Shown: positions 34,518 through 47,249, counted from the first letter of the stretch. The stretch: DNA of 64,000 bases from Capsicum annuum (GCF_002878395.1 NC_061115.1:93411552-93475551); one strand, 5' to 3'. The notes: generated by a model from the letters alone, not told the origin. Numbers and translations are program-made.

Positions 34518-36946
34518 TGAAACACCGTAGGACCTAAACCTTGCAAAATTTCCTTGGTTTTAGACTTATGGCCTTGGTATGTCTCAAGGGTACCACTCGT
34601 ACCCTCGGATACGAGTTAGGGGTTGTCTTAAGCGTTTGCTCATACACTAAGCAGTATGTTTGGATTGAGTTTTTCCCAAGATACGGCTCATTAAGGTACG
34701 AGTTATACATAAAGATATGAGGTGTGTAAGGCTAAGTCATATGGTTTTTGAATGATTGGATTTGTGAAACTGTCCAAGATATGATAGGTAGGTGTGGTTT
34801 GTTGCATCACTCATACACTAAGGTACAAGTGCAATTGGTGAGTTGTATAGGAGCCAGTGTGCAGGGTCTTGGCAAGGTCTTGGGTACGAGTTGGGGTACC
34901 ACTTGTACCCTAGGGTACGGATGGCATGGGTGAGTCATACCCTACATCGTGGCTTGTTTTGATTTTAAGACAAGGGTAGTTTGGATATTTCCTAATTCAA
35001 AACCCTTATGTCCTCATGTTATATAACCCTTGGTGGCCTTCCATAACATATGTTAAAGGATTAAAACACTTCAAATACTCTCTCACACTCACTCTTAAAG
35101 ATTAGAGGCTAGGGTTTCTTTATGTGCTCTTCAAAGGGCTCATTGGTTAAGATTTTTTCCGCCAATCATCATGTACAAGAATGTTCTCTTCCCTCATTGT
35201 TAGTTCTAACTAATGGCATGATTTAATATGTTTTAATCATGGATTTGTGAAATAATAAATTATAGTTTTGAAACAATGTTGAGCGTCTTGATGCATATTG
35301 TTGGGTCTTGGTTTAAACTATATTTTTACATGTTTTTAGTAATGGTTTGCACATGTGGGTGATGGTTGGTTATGTTTTCACAAATATCTTGAGTAACCCT
35401 AACTATAATGGTTTATATTTTGGTTTTGGTCTTGGTAAAGGTATGCCTTCAACATGTTATATAAAATGCCTAAAAGAATATTTTTACTCTAGTGTTGAAC
35501 TTTTATTAGAACCCTTGCATGGTATGGTCTGGTAATGGAACCCTAAATAGATTTGTATGGTCTTGTATGGTTTAATTGGTTTAAATGATATAAATGCTTT
35601 AATGTTTGGCATAGTCCAAAATGGTTTGGAATAGTTTATAAGGTCTCAGTAGTCATAGCTTGTCTATTTAAAAACCTTACAGGGTACGTGGGAGTCCCCC
35701 AAGTTAATGCATTAATGAAATTGGATTAAATAACAGTTATGTCTTAATTGGTAATATTTGTGGGATACAAGAGAATCCCCAAATGGTTAAATATGGTAAA
35801 TTGAAGGGTACATAAGAATCCCTTAATTCATAAATAGATTTTTATGGACAATACTTGCAAGTTATAGTTGGTATGATAATACCACTACTAACAGAATTGG
35901 TTAATAAATAGATAATGGTATGGTTGCTTGGTAATGGTTTTTAATTGGGCAATAATGGCGGGGTGTGTAGAAAAGTCATGGAAGGTTAGGGCCTCGTGCG
36001 GACCAAAACTGGAAACTCATATTTACCGATGGAAGGTTTGGTCCTAGTGACCGTGTGCATGATGTCACACTTTATATTTTAGGGGATGTACTAGTCATCC
36101 CAGGTTTTCTTCACTAGTCGTACAGCTCATGCACTAAGGCCCTTTTAGCAGGGGAGGCTGAACCCATATAGCCCATGGATAATTTAGGACAGTAGAGCTA
36201 CACAACCCAGGTAATGGTTTTAAAGTCATGCTAAACTCGATTCCCTTTCCTAGCATGAATATATATATATATGTATGGTTTGTATGCATTATGGATGATT
36301 TATTTGGTTTTAAAAATGACATTATTTTATCCTTATCCAGAGTTCATGCTAGCGTTCACTCGCTAACCCATCCTCGGGTGGCTGTATCCCCGCACGATGC
36401 AAGAATTAGCCATTCTACTCCTCTTGCATAGTGATTGGATTTGGGATTAGCTACTGGATTAAAGTGTTGATTTTCTATAGTTCGGAAGGCATCTACTTTA
36501 TGTTATGGATTACTTATGTACTTTTGTCTTTCGTAGACTTTGGTTATGGCTATGTTGGGGGCATGTCCTGACTAGGAACTCTTTGATTTGGTATAGAGGC
36601 TTTGTATGGACAACTGTGCAATTGGGTATAGTATGGATTGGTTATAATTTTTATATATATACACATTGGGTTATTATCTTGGTTTTGATTTATTGTTTTG
36701 GCTTGGCTAGTGGTTGGTTTGGATGGTTCAGTTTGATTATTGGGTGGATCGACTTGGTTGGGTTAGCCTTGGATATAGGCTAATCCTAAAGTCACCATAT
36801 TATTAATAGATTGTCTTGTCATATGTTTGGAGTTTATCTGACTCAGGGTACTAGTTGCTTGGTTGGGTTAGGTGTTGGGATGGTGTCCAGTCTAGGTTAA
36901 ACTTGAGAGTGCTAATTATTGTAAGGCCTCAATTCGGGTCGTGTTA
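34518..36946 (+). repeat. R6 5' LTR
   Basis: Begins TGAAACACCG, ends gggtcgtgtta (CA now TA). Matches 41088-43557. A TATA-like ttatataacc is at 35019-35028, kept at 41590-41599 in the other LTR. Several gtacgag/gggtacg bits lie at 34590-34930. The frames inside (34748-34933, 36228-36431, 36505-36783) show no protein family. Confidence 0.92.
35019..35028 (+). promoter_or_regulatory. R6 LTR TATA-like box
   Basis: ttatataacc in a C-poor setting within the LTR, about 500 bases from its start, kept in the 3' LTR (41590-41599). A plausible core promoter for LTR transcription; no start site can be seen. Confidence 0.45.
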
Positions 36947-36948
36947 AG

Positions 36949-36962
36949 TTGGTATCAGTGCT
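36949..36962 (+). other. R6 primer binding site, tRNA-Met type
   Basis: ttggtatcagtgct, two bases after the LTR; matches the R5 site apart from the T in place of A near its end. Confidence 0.82.
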
Positions 36963-37162
36963 TTACATTTCGGTGTCATGGCATGTCCACAAAGTGATTT
37001 CGAGTAGAGTCTTGCTTATGGGTGTGTCATGCACCACACTTATAATCAGGAGGCTACAAGGCATCTAGGAATGTTCCATTTTCTTGGTTGTTCTACTTTC
37101 AGGCTATGGAGTCTAAGCTCTTGAACTCCTCTTTGGATCTTTCTTAGTTCACTCTTTGGATT

Positions 37163-37810
37163 ATGTCTTCTCAATGATCTAAAGTTTATAGAAACTCGCA
37201 TGTCCCACTCAAGGGAAATATGAATGGATCTAGTCCAACATGTGGCATAGCACCAGCCAAGGGTTACAACTTCTAGTTTTCCTCATTGAGTCTTACCAGT
37301 CTTCACTAACTCTCTCTCAAAATATGGTACTTATACTTGGATACCTCAATAAGAGGCTACCAATGCAGAGTTTTGATGTTCTATTAACATAGCCCAGATA
37401 GTGACAACTCTATCATGACAGTCTAGTCCTATTAGTAAGGGGAGGAATAAGGTAAGGTTAGTAAATAGGCAAGGTAAGGGGGTCTCAATTTACTGTACCA
37501 AAAGGGAGGCCAATGATATAGTGTCAAATGGTCCAAAAGGAAGAGTTGGGTGATGCCTAACTCCTATTTTATGTCTTGCGTTCCCTTCCTAGATTTATTG
37601 GGAGGCAAGTATTTTCAGATTGGTACATCACTCTAGGGTACAAGGTGCCCAGTATTTAGCCACTAGGGCCCAATTTGTATCATCCTGTCCTCTATAGATT
37701 TTATGGTCAGTTACACTATGGTTTTTATGAGGAAGAAAGAATTTTGTGTTTTAGTATGGATCAAGTGGGTCACATGCATTGGGAGTGTCCCATAAGGGTG
37801 CTTCTTGGGC
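37163..37810 (+). pseudogene. R6 gag remnant, shortened
   Basis: ATG at 37163 begins MSSQ and meets TGA at codon 5; the downstream text SKVYRNSHVPLKGN matches the start of R5 gag (SKAHRNSSVLTRDN). The zinc knuckle at 37747-37788 reads C-F-S-M-x4-H-x4-C, with Met in place of the second Cys. Start-to-knuckle distance is about 590 bases against about 1090 in R5 and R7, so the middle (capsid) part of gag is missing. The region 37230-37660 is full of stops. Confidence 0.72.
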
Positions 37811-37929
37811 AAATCAAATACGGTTGTTACTTCTTTAAATCTTGCATCGAGGGTTGCTACTTTTGGTTTTTGGCACTAGTCGAAATTATCTCAATGTTGC
37901 TACTATTCCTTGGGAGTCTAGGGCATCTT

Positions 37930-38640
37930 CTGATGCCGACATTGGTGTCTTAAAAATTCTTTTCTTTGTGGTATGTGTTGTTTACTTGGTTTGAGGTTCC
38001 CTCTCTTTTGTGACCTCATTTGTGGTTGTGTATTTTGGTCTCAAGGTTACTTTAGACTCTTTTCTTCTTCTATTTCTACCCCGATAGGTGACTCTATGAT
38101 TGCTAAAAGAGTCTGTAAGGGGTATGTGGTATCTGTTGGTGATAAAAGGGTCCTAGCGATATTGTTTGACTTAGATATGGTGGATTTTGATGTCATTTGA
38201 AAATGGATTGGTTGCACTTGTGCTATGTGTCATTGGGTTGTCGGATCCATAAGAAGATTATCTTTAGGCTCTATGGTGAGTCGATTATGGAATGGGAGGA
38301 TAGTTTTGTTCCCTAGCTATTAAGAAAAAAGTTGTATCATATCTTAGAACTCAAAGGTTGGTTTCAAAAGGGACGTCTTTATTATTTGGTCTGGGTGAAA
38401 GATTCAATCTCGGAAGGTCATTATTGGCATTCAGTTTTGGTGGTGAATGAATTTCCTGGGGTCCGTTCTGATGACCGTCATGGTGTCTTTGTAATGGGGA
38501 AGTTAGTTTGGGGTTGTTCTTGTTTTGGATATTTGTCCAAATTTCTATTTCATCTTTATAGAATGGTTTCGGTAGAGTTAAAGAATCTTACGAAGAAATT
38601 AAGGGCTTTGTCTTAATGTTCCTCTATGGAGTGTTTTCTC
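37930..38640 (+). pseudogene. R6 protease/linker and start of RT, remnant
   Basis: Protease C-terminal part: LSFVTSFVVVYFGL near 37990 (the DPGAS motif before it is lost), then GDSMIAKRVCKGYVVSV and LFDLDMVDFDVI at 38080-38200, all in the family order. The linker follows (YLRTQRLVSKG in one frame near 38335). The last recognisable pol part is RMVSVELKNLTKKLRALS at about 38562-38616, the very start of RT; then the similarity stops. Frames are shifted several times. Confidence 0.72.
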
Positions 38641-40565
38641 TCTGGCATGCATAAATGGAAGGGTTTTCCCTAGGAATGGATTGTTTGTCGGTGGGTGACT
38701 AAGGAATTGGAAGTGTCCTCCTTGTGGGGTGGACCATATATGTATATTCCATTTTATATGTGGTATTTTGATAGTATTGAATGGTGGTTGGTAGATCCTA
38801 GGCTTAAACCTAGATGCTTGATCTTGGTGAAGGGAGCATGTTAGCTCGAGGATAGCAATGCGAGAGTTGCAGGGGTAAATTGGAAGGTTGGATGAGGTGA
38901 TGACTATAGTTATAAAGTTTTGACTTGTATATTGAATGTTCAGGATGAACGGATGGATTAGGGGTTAATTCATTGGATGATATAGATCATGTAACTTGCA
39001 CGTGTCTTTGTCCCTTTACTTGTACTTTATTGTTTGCATGAAATTGATTATTAAATTCATAATTTTAAATGTGGGTTTTGGAACAATTGCGGGGTTTGAC
39101 ATGATTACTCATTTAATTGGTTTTCCATGGATTATGATGCATTATTCAAGCTTGTTTATATTTTTAAACATTGTGGGATGCATGGGAATGTTGAATGAGG
39201 GTACTATGGATTCGCCAATTACTTGGTTTTGGTCTTGGAAATTATATGCCCTCAAACTATTTGTAAAATTTCCGTTGAATATGATTTTATCATATGGTTT
39301 GACTATTCTTGAATCTTTGCATTGCATAAATGATTAAGGGTACATAGATTGGTTTTGGTTGGATTCAAATGATTTTGAAAAGGCCTTTGTTGCCATATTT
39401 TGATTTTGAATGGTTTTGGTTTAATTGGAAACCTTGGATTCAATTTGGTCTCATGGTTTTCGCATGTCTATGTTGGGCTCTAGGTATTATTGGGGTGAAT
39501 AAGGTTTTGGGTATAGGAGAATTAACCATCCCTGGTGTACATCTTTGATGACACCCATTAGAGCAGAGTATTATGCTTGTAGGTGAAATGGTATGAAGGT
39601 TGGTAGTTAATTTAGAATTCTCTTTAAGTGGGGGACTTCAAGGGAAGGTCGGGTTACTAATACTAGTGATTCTCTTCTGTCTTGGTACTCTACTAGTGTT
39701 GTACACATTCTTATAGTACGGATGCCTAAGGTTCACATTTTGCATTTGCCTTGTTCCCTAAATATGAGTTTTTACTTTACATTCATTACTCATGGTATGT
39801 GTGGTTATGTTTCTTTTAGTGTCTAATCTAAGGACTCCTTTTATAGTCTGGTTTGGTCGGGATATTTCTTCAGTTATGGTCTAGGTAGTGACTATGAAAT
39901 ACTCCGTGCCTATGGTGCCGTGTCTTGTTTTGGGGGTCTTTGTCTTATCTTGGGTGGAATGGATAATTCTTATAATTCAGTTCCTTAAAGGATTTTTCTT
40001 GTATTAGGATGGTAGTGGCATGGAGGAGCATGGTGAGTTTGTGAAATGGGGAATATAGAAGTCTCTAAGTAGGGGAGAGTCTAGGGTGACTACTAGAGTT
40101 AAGGTTTTGGGAGGTGAGGTAAGGTTTTTTTCATAAGAAATAGTTATGAAAGAAATAGGTGGTGGAAGCCTTTGTGAAATATTAAATGGTGCTAGATCTT
40201 TGGAAGGATAGATCATACCATGCGCATATAAGCGGTAGGCTTGAATGTTATGATTAGAAGGTATACCAGTAGTTGTATGGTTTTATTTGTTTGGGGTTTT
40301 GGTTATAATGGTTCGATATGGTTTATCCATGTCCTTTACTCATGGCTTCCAAAATATAATGGTGATGGAGGTGAAGTAATGATTCGGGATAGATGTAAGA
40401 AGTAGGGCTCGGTGGTCAAAGTTAACTCCTTTTAGATTTGGATAGGCTTGAGGATGGAATTTTTGGTGTATGGTTAGACTCAAACTTTTGTGGTAAATTC
40501 TAAGTTGAATTAGACTTGCTCTCTAGTATGAGTCCATTTATCCGATAATCAATCTATCATATGGA
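38641..40565 (+). other. R6 unrecognised interior replacing RT, RNase H and IN core
   Basis: Where R5 and R7 have RT, RNase H and integrase, R6 has about 1.9 kb with no pol motif in any forward frame. The middle (about 39000-39840) has a weak likeness to the middle of the R5/R6 LTRs, for example tatgccctcaaactatttgt at 39244, so part may be a diverged LTR fragment. The rest (38641-39000 and 39840-40565) I do not recognise. Frames at 38996-39337 (+) and 40004-40216 (minus) lack known motifs. Confidence 0.6.
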
Positions 40566-40830
40566 GGTAAGGTGTGGATGGTCCTTGGTTGGTTGGTTCC
40601 TTTGGTTGATATTGGCATCTTGGATTATTTTTTTCTTAAGGAGTTCCGATGAGGATCTTTGATTGGTAATTATAACGATTGCAAATTAAAGGTGTGGCTT
40701 CGGTAATGGTTCTATAGTGAACCCAAAAGTTTGAGAAATCTATTTGGGATGCGGAGAAAGACATGGAGTCCAAGTATCTACGTTGGTTCTTTATTTGAGA
40801 AACTCATTCTTAGGGTATGTGTTATTTATC
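40566..40830 (+). pseudogene. R6 integrase end and chromodomain remnant
   Basis: Similarity to R5/R7 resumes at about 40570 with the end of integrase (tggttcctttggttgat) and then the chromodomain from about 40650: MRIFDW, RLQIKGVASVMVLW, IWDAEKDMESKYL, with in-frame stops at Gln/Arg positions. It ends near 40805. 40831-41087 is the 3' untranslated part, with aggatgaatgatcc at 41061 and the polypurine tract agtgggggagac. Confidence 0.75.
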
Positions 40831-41087
40831 ATAACTTGGTTTCTAACTTGATTAAAGGTGAGGAATGGTTCCTCTTATATCTTTGTTTTCTAGCTTAGTA
40901 TGAGGTCGGAATGAAGGTGTTGGGGTATAAATCATGCTTAGGATATGTGGTGATCTTTTCATATTGATTTGCATTCTTGTCATCTATCTCAGTTGGAGGA
41001 AATTTTGATATGTTCTAATGTGTTATCTCATGCTTATCCCTTGCCCTTACTTATCATTCCAGGATGAATGATCCTAGTGGGGGAGAC

Positions 41088-43227
41088 TGAAACACTCTAG
41101 GACTTGGGACCCTTGCAAAATTTCCTTGGTTTTGGACTTACAGACTTTGTATGGCTCAAGTGTACCACTCTTACCCTCGATACGAGTTAGGGGCTATCTT
41201 GAGGGTTCACTAGTATACTAGGAAGTATGTTTGGTTTAAGTTCTTCCCAAGATATGACTCATCAAGGTACGAGTCGTATAGAAAGATACGAGGGGTGTAA
41301 GACTAAGTTGTATATTGCTTGAATGATTGGCCTTGTGAAACTATCCAAGATATGATAGGTAGTCACGGTTTAGTGCATCACTCATACCCTAATGTATGAG
41401 TTAGATTGGTGATTCGTATAGGAGCCATTATGTAGGGTCTTGGTAAGGTCTTAGGTATGAGTTGGGGTACCACTAGTAACCTAAGGTATGGATGGCGTGG
41501 GTGAGTCGTACCCTAAATCATGGCTTATTTTAATTTTAAGTCAAGGGTAGTCTGGACATTTCCTATTTCAAAACCCTTATGTCCTCACGTTATATAACCC
41601 TTTGAGGCCTTCCATAACACTTGTTAAAGGTATGAAAAACTTCAATTACTCTCTCAAATTCACTCTTGAAGATTGGAGGCTAGGACTTCTTCATGTGTTC
41701 TTCAAAGAGATTATAGGTCAAGATTTCTTCCATGAATCTCCATGTATAAGGCATATTCTCTTCCATTATTGTTAGTTCCAACTAAAGGCATAATTTAATG
41801 TGTTTTAAACATTGATTTGTGAAATCGTAAATGGTGGTTTTGAAACAATGTTGAGGGTCTTGATGCATATTATTGGGTCTTAGTTTAAACAATATTTTTA
41901 CATGTTTTTTCTAATAGTTTGCACATGTGGGTGTTGGTTGGTTATGGTTTAACAAATGGGTATTTAATAACCCTAATAATGATGGTTTATACTTTGGTTT
42001 TGGTCTTAGTAAAGGTATGCCCTCAACATGTTCAATAAAATGCCTAAAAGAATGTTTTTACTCTATTATTGAACTTTCATTGGAACTCTTGCATAGTACG
42101 GTTTTGTAATGGATCCCTAAATGGATTCGGATGGTTTTGAATGGTTTAAGTAGTTTAAATAATATAAATGTTTTAAATGTTTGGCATGGTCCAAAATGGT
42201 TTGGAATGGTTTAAAGGGTAAGGTCTCGGTGGTCATGGTTGGTCTATTTGAAAACCTTGCAGGGTACATGGGAGTCCCCTAAGGGAATGCAGTAATGAAA
42301 TTGGTTTGAATAACGGTTATGGATTAATTGGTAATATTTTTGGGGTACACGAGAATGCCCCAAATGATTTAATTTGGGAAATTTAAGGGTACATGGGATC
42401 CTTTAATCCATAAATGGATGGTTATAAACAATACTTTCAAGTTATAGTCGGTATGATGATACCACTACTGATGGCGTTGGTTAATAAATGGATAATGGTT
42501 TTGTTGGTTGGTAATGGTTTTTAATTGGTCAATAATGGCGGGGTATGTATTAAAGTTGTGGAAGGTGGGGGTCCCAGGAGGACCAAAACTGGAAACTCAT
42601 ATTTTTCGATGTGAGGTTTGGTCTTAGTGACTGTATGCATGGTGTCTCACTTTATATTTTGGGGGATGTACTAGTAATCCCAAGTTTTCTTCCCTGGTCG
42701 TGTAGCTTCATGCACTAGGGCCCTTTTAGCAGGGGGAGCTGAACCTATATAGCCCATGGGTAATTTTGGAAGGTAGAGCTACACAGCCCACTTAAAGGTT
42801 TTAAAGGCATGCTGAGCCCGGTTCCCTTTCCTGGCATGGATATATATATATGTATGGTTTGTATGCATTATGGATTGATTTACTTGGTTTTATAAATGGC
42901 ATTATTTTATCCTTATCCTGATTTCATGCTATCATTCACCCGCTAACCCATCCTGGGGTGGCTGTATCCTTACGCAATGTAAGAATTGACCATTCTACTC
43001 CTTCTGCTTAGTAATTAGTTTCGAGATTAACTACTAGATTAAAGTGGTGAGCTTCCATAGTTTGGGAGGCATCTATTTCATTTTATGTATTACTTTATGT
43101 ACTTTTGTCTTTCATAGACTTGGTTTATGGCTATGTTGGGGGCTTGTCCCGACTAGGTACTCTTTAGTTTGTTCTAGAGGCTTTGTATGGACAACTATGG
43201 ACTTGGGTATGGTATGGATTGGTTATG

Positions 43228-43276
<49 letters not shown>

Positions 43277-43557
43277 TTGGGATTTGAAAATGGTTTTGAT
43301 TTATGGTTTTAGATTGGTTATTGGTTGTTTTGGATGGTTAGGTTCAGTTATTGGGTGGATCGACTTAGTTGGGTTGGCCTCGGATATAGGCATATCTCAA
43401 AGTCACCACATTGTTAATACATTGTCTTGTCATATATTTAGAGTTCATCCGACTCAGGTTACTTGTTGCTTGGTTGGGTTGGGTGTTGGAGTGGTTTTTG
43501 GTCCGAGTTGAACTTGAGATTTCCCATTAAGACAAGGCCCCAGTTCGTGTTGTGTCA
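41088..43557 (+). repeat. R6 3' LTR
   Basis: Begins TGAAACACTCTAGG, ends cgtgttgtgtca, followed by taaag. Pairs with 34518-36946. Contains an expanded TA/CA microsatellite at 43231-43276. The 155-codon frame at 43044-43511 crosses that microsatellite and is not a gene. Confidence 0.92.
43231..43276 (+). repeat. (TA)17(CA)6 microsatellite
   Basis: Seventeen TA followed by six CA. The 5' LTR has only a few TA at the matching place (36650-36665), so the tract grew after insertion. Confidence 0.95.
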
Positions 43558-43562
43558 TAAAG

Positions 43563-44683
43563 GGGTCAAGTTTTCCGTTAATCATCTTTTATAAGGTATG
43601 TCACTCTCCCTTCATTATTATTTCTCAAATATCATGTGCTTTATAGTGTGATTATGATTCTTAATTGGGGGTTTGAAAACTAAAAATTGAGGGTTTTGTT
43701 GCCTATGGTTGAATAATGCTTACTCTTGGTTTAACTTATGTTTATATATATTTTTGGTGATGGTTTGCATGCGTGGGTGCCTGTTGATTGTGGTTTAAAA
43801 AATGGGTCATAGGTAACCCTAATCTTTGTAGTTTTCACTTTGGTTTTTGTCATGGTAAAGGTATGCCCTCAAGGCATTTGTAAAAATTTCTAAGAGAAAT
43901 AACTAGTCACATTAATAGTGTTTTAAACTAAGGCAATCGATTAATGGGTTAGAATGATTGGTAAATGACTTTATAAAGTCTTTGTTGGCCATGTAATGTA
44001 TTAATTGGTAATCTTGGTGGTTTGCTTGGTTAAAAATGGGTTTGAGTCCCTAAACATGAAATTGAATTATGTTTTAACAAAAGCTTGGTGTAAGAATGCT
44101 AATGACAAATAAATGGTTTGGTAAAGGTCTTGATAGCCATAATTTGACTTGAATGGTGATTGAAACAAAGGCACTAGAATATAAAGTGAATGATTGATAA
44201 ATGGTCCATAAAGACCTTGTGGTTCTGTATAGTGTTGAATTGTAACCTTGAAGACTTGATTTGGCTAAGTGGGTTAAAGTCCTTAAATATCAAACTGTGT
44301 GGATGTGAATGCATGGACAAAGGATTAGAGTCGCAATGTCGACTAGTAATGGACATGATGGCTTGTGGTTAGAGTCTACTTACTTAATAAGATAGCTTGT
44401 GGTTAGAGTTCACTTGTCTAATAAAATGACTTGTTGTTAGAGTCCACTTGTATAATAAAATGGCTTATGGTTAGATTCCACTTGCTCAACAAGACGGCTT
44501 GAGGTTAGATTTCTCTTGCTTGATATAACCAGGAAGTTCAAATTTCCTAACATTCGCGAGTGGGAGGTTAGAGTCCTCCACTTCATGTTTTATGATTGGG
44601 TGCTTCGAAATACTTGCTACGGCCTTATATCCTTTCCCAAAACTTAATGTATCTATTTATATCTACATATATGCATATGTATA
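43563..44683 (+). repeat. R5 3' LTR, middle piece
   Basis: Resumes at aggggtcaag exactly where 34517 left off and aligns with about 27232-28350. Contains the second copy of the 34-bp array at 44360-44529. Ends at the R7 insertion, with gtata at 44679-44683. Confidence 0.9.
44360..44529 (+). repeat. 34-bp x 5 tandem array in R5 3' LTR
   Basis: Units start at 44360, 44394, 44428, 44462 and 44496; same unit, period and number as 28028-28197. Confidence 0.93.
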
Positions 44684-47247
44684 AGAAACACCCTGGGATT
44701 TGGAACCTTAGAAAATTTCCTGGATATCTGGTTTCTAGTCAAGATACGACTAGGGGGTACAGGTCGTATGCTAGGGTACGGTTGGTAAGGCTTGGTCATG
44801 CACTAACCACTATTGGTTAGTGTATTGGATTAGCTCCTAGAATGGATATGACTTGTTGTGTACGAGTCGTATGGTCACATACGGGTCGTATGGTGTGGGT
44901 TTTTCCTTCACTTAATCTGAGGATTAGTAACTTAAGTTGGATCTGAGTACAAGTGGCTCACCATGAGCCATAAGCTAGGGTACGGGTCGTACCACTGACC
45001 CGTATGGTAGGCAGTGTTCAACTTCCTTGTGTTCTATTCTGCCAAGGATACAGCTTGGGGGCACTAATCTTATGGTTTGAGTATGACTTGGCTTAGGTAA
45101 GTTGTATGTTGGACAGTGTTGGGTCCAAGGGGGATTTGTAGGGTACGAGTGGTGGGCACCACTCGTATTGGTGGATACGACTGATGTGGGATGGTCATAC
45201 CCTATCGCGGGGATTTTATGTTGTTTAAGTAGGGGGTAATTGGGATATTTTCCCATGTAACCACTTAAGTCCCCACGACTTATAACTTTATTGGGATATT
45301 ATTTACCCTAATATTCTATTCTTAAAGAATTAAACACACTCTCTAATTCTCTCTAAGGCTCTAGGGAAAGAAAACCTAGGGTTTCATCTAGATAGGCAAT
45401 TTGGGGCTTGTTTGAGTGATTTCTCTCCATCATCTTCATAATCTAAGGCATGTACTCTTCCCTCATTGTTAGTTCAAACTAAATTCATGATTTATAAATG
45501 TTTTCATTGCATGATTATGGTATGGTTTTGGGGTTTTCAAATATATGTTGAGGTTTTGGTATTAAATGTTTGGTTATGATTTTCTCATGTTTTAATTATG
45601 TTTTTACATGAATTAATGGTGGTTTGAACAATTGGTTGCATAGGAATGTTTATTGGTAATTGGAAATAGTTTTGGAAACACTATGCCCCCAACATGATTG
45701 ATAAAATGTCTTTGATAATGCTTTTACTATATTATTGGACTTTTAAGAGAACTATTGCATGGTATGGTTTGTTAATGGAACCCTATATGGTATGATTGGT
45801 TTAAGCAGTTAGAAATGGCTAAAGTGTAAGGTTTGGTGGTCATGGTCATGGTTAATTAAACTTCCTTATGGGGTACGAGAAAATCCTCCAAGTAAACATG
45901 TTAATGAACTACTTGTGGGGTACTTGGGATTCCCCCAAGAAAACTCAATAATGGAACACTTGTGAGGTACACGGGATTCCCCTGAGTTAATTTGTTAAGG
46001 TAATCTATGGGTACATAGGAATTCCTTTACATAAAAATGTTGGCTAAGGACATTTCTTGCACGCTATAGTCGGTATGATTATACCACTGCTCATAGCCTT
46101 GGTTAATAAAAATAATGGAATGATGGTTTGGTTGGATGTCAATGGTTTTAATTGGGCAATAATGGCGGGGTGTGATAGTTAATCTTGAAGGTGAGAGTCT
46201 AATGAACTGACACTGGAAACTCATGTTTGCCGACATGAGGGTTGGTCATAGCGACGATACTATAAGGTACATAGGAATTCTCTGAGTACACTATACATAT
46301 GTATCATGGAGAGAAAAGGGTACAAAGAAATCCTCTACTTTTATGGTATCTCTGGTTTGTGCAATTAAATACATCTAGGCCCATTCAGGGGGTTACACTG
46401 GAACCCATATAGCACGTGGGTGGCTCTAGGAATATTAAGCTACCCATACCCAGGTTAATGGTTTTATATAAATACTAAACCTGGTTCCCTTTCCCGGCAT
46501 GGATATATATATGTTTAGATTGTATTCATATGGTTGGTTTACTTGGTTTTTCCGGATGGAATTGTTTTATCCTTATCCTGAGTAATTGCTAGCGTTCACC
46601 AGCTAACCCATCTTCAGCAACTGTATCCGCACGCGATGCAGGAATCGGCCATTCTACTTCTCCTGCTTAGTGAACGGATTTGAGATTAGCTATTGGGCTG
46701 AAGTGGTGAGCTTTCATATTCAGGAAGGCTCTATTTCATATCATGGAAGTCTTTACATTGGTTATTTTATAGATATTAGTTTTGTCCATAGTTGGGGGCA
46801 TGTCCAAATCGGATATTATTTCTTTTTTGGTTAGAGGCTTATGTGACTACAATGGATTGGAATGGGCAAGATTGGTATAAGTGACATCCTTAGATTGTCA
46901 TTGGTATTAAGGCTGATACCATTGAACTAGATTTATGATTGTTCCATCCTTTTATATTATGTTACGGATAAGAACTTGGTTATTGTTTTGGTTGTTGGCC
47001 AATGGTTTTTGTTCAGTAATTTGGTTATTGATTGGGTTTGGAATGTTGGACTCATTTTGGTCGGTCACGGTCATAGACCTATCCCAGAGTCTTGAAGTTG
47101 ACTAAAATATGCTATCTTGTTATATGTTTGGAATTCATCCTACTCAGGGTTTGCGTTTGGATGGTTGGGTTGGATATTGGGGGTGTTTTTGGTCCTGGTT
47201 GAACTTAAGATGCCCATTACGACAAAGCCCTGGGACGGTTTATGTTA
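44684..47247 (+). repeat. R7 5' LTR
   Basis: Begins AGAAACACCCTGGG, ends acggtttatgtta. It holds inverted TACGA-G-TCGTA at 44861-44871 and related bits to 45000, and a loose array of gggtac...gattcccc units at 45871, 45918, 45964 and 46009. Frames inside it (45-46 kb, both strands) have no family match. Confidence 0.9.
45871..46035 (+). repeat. 45-47-bp imperfect repeats in R7 5' LTR
   Basis: Four units starting gggtac (third unit gaggtac) at 45871, 45918, 45964 and 46009, each followed by a gg-a-tcccc part. They take the place held by the 34-bp array in R5 but differ in sequence. The 3' LTR lost them by deletion. Confidence 0.75.
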
Positions 47248-47249
47248 AG

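Larger units (their letters stand above)
34518..43557 (+). mobile_element. R6: chromovirus-family element with most of pol replaced, inserted in R5 3' LTR
   Basis: Perfect 5-bp duplication taaag at 34513-34517 and 43558-43562. LTRs are 34518-36946 (2429 bp) and 41088-43557 (2470 bp), both starting TGAAACAC. A tRNA-Met-type PBS and a good polypurine tract (agtgggggagac) flank a 4.1-kb interior. The interior has a shortened gag, a protease region, the first part of RT, then about 1.9 kb of unrecognised sequence, then the IN C-terminus and chromodomain. It therefore lacks RT core, RNase H and IN core, yet kept all cis-acting parts. Confidence 0.9.

Noticed and set aside
43044..43511. A 155-codon frame on the plus strand
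   Set aside because: It lies within the R6 3' LTR and runs through the TA/CA microsatellite; the frame is not kept in the 5' LTR.
44975..45256. A 93-codon minus-strand frame
   Set aside because: Within the R7 5' LTR, rich in the tacgag-type motifs, with no family match.
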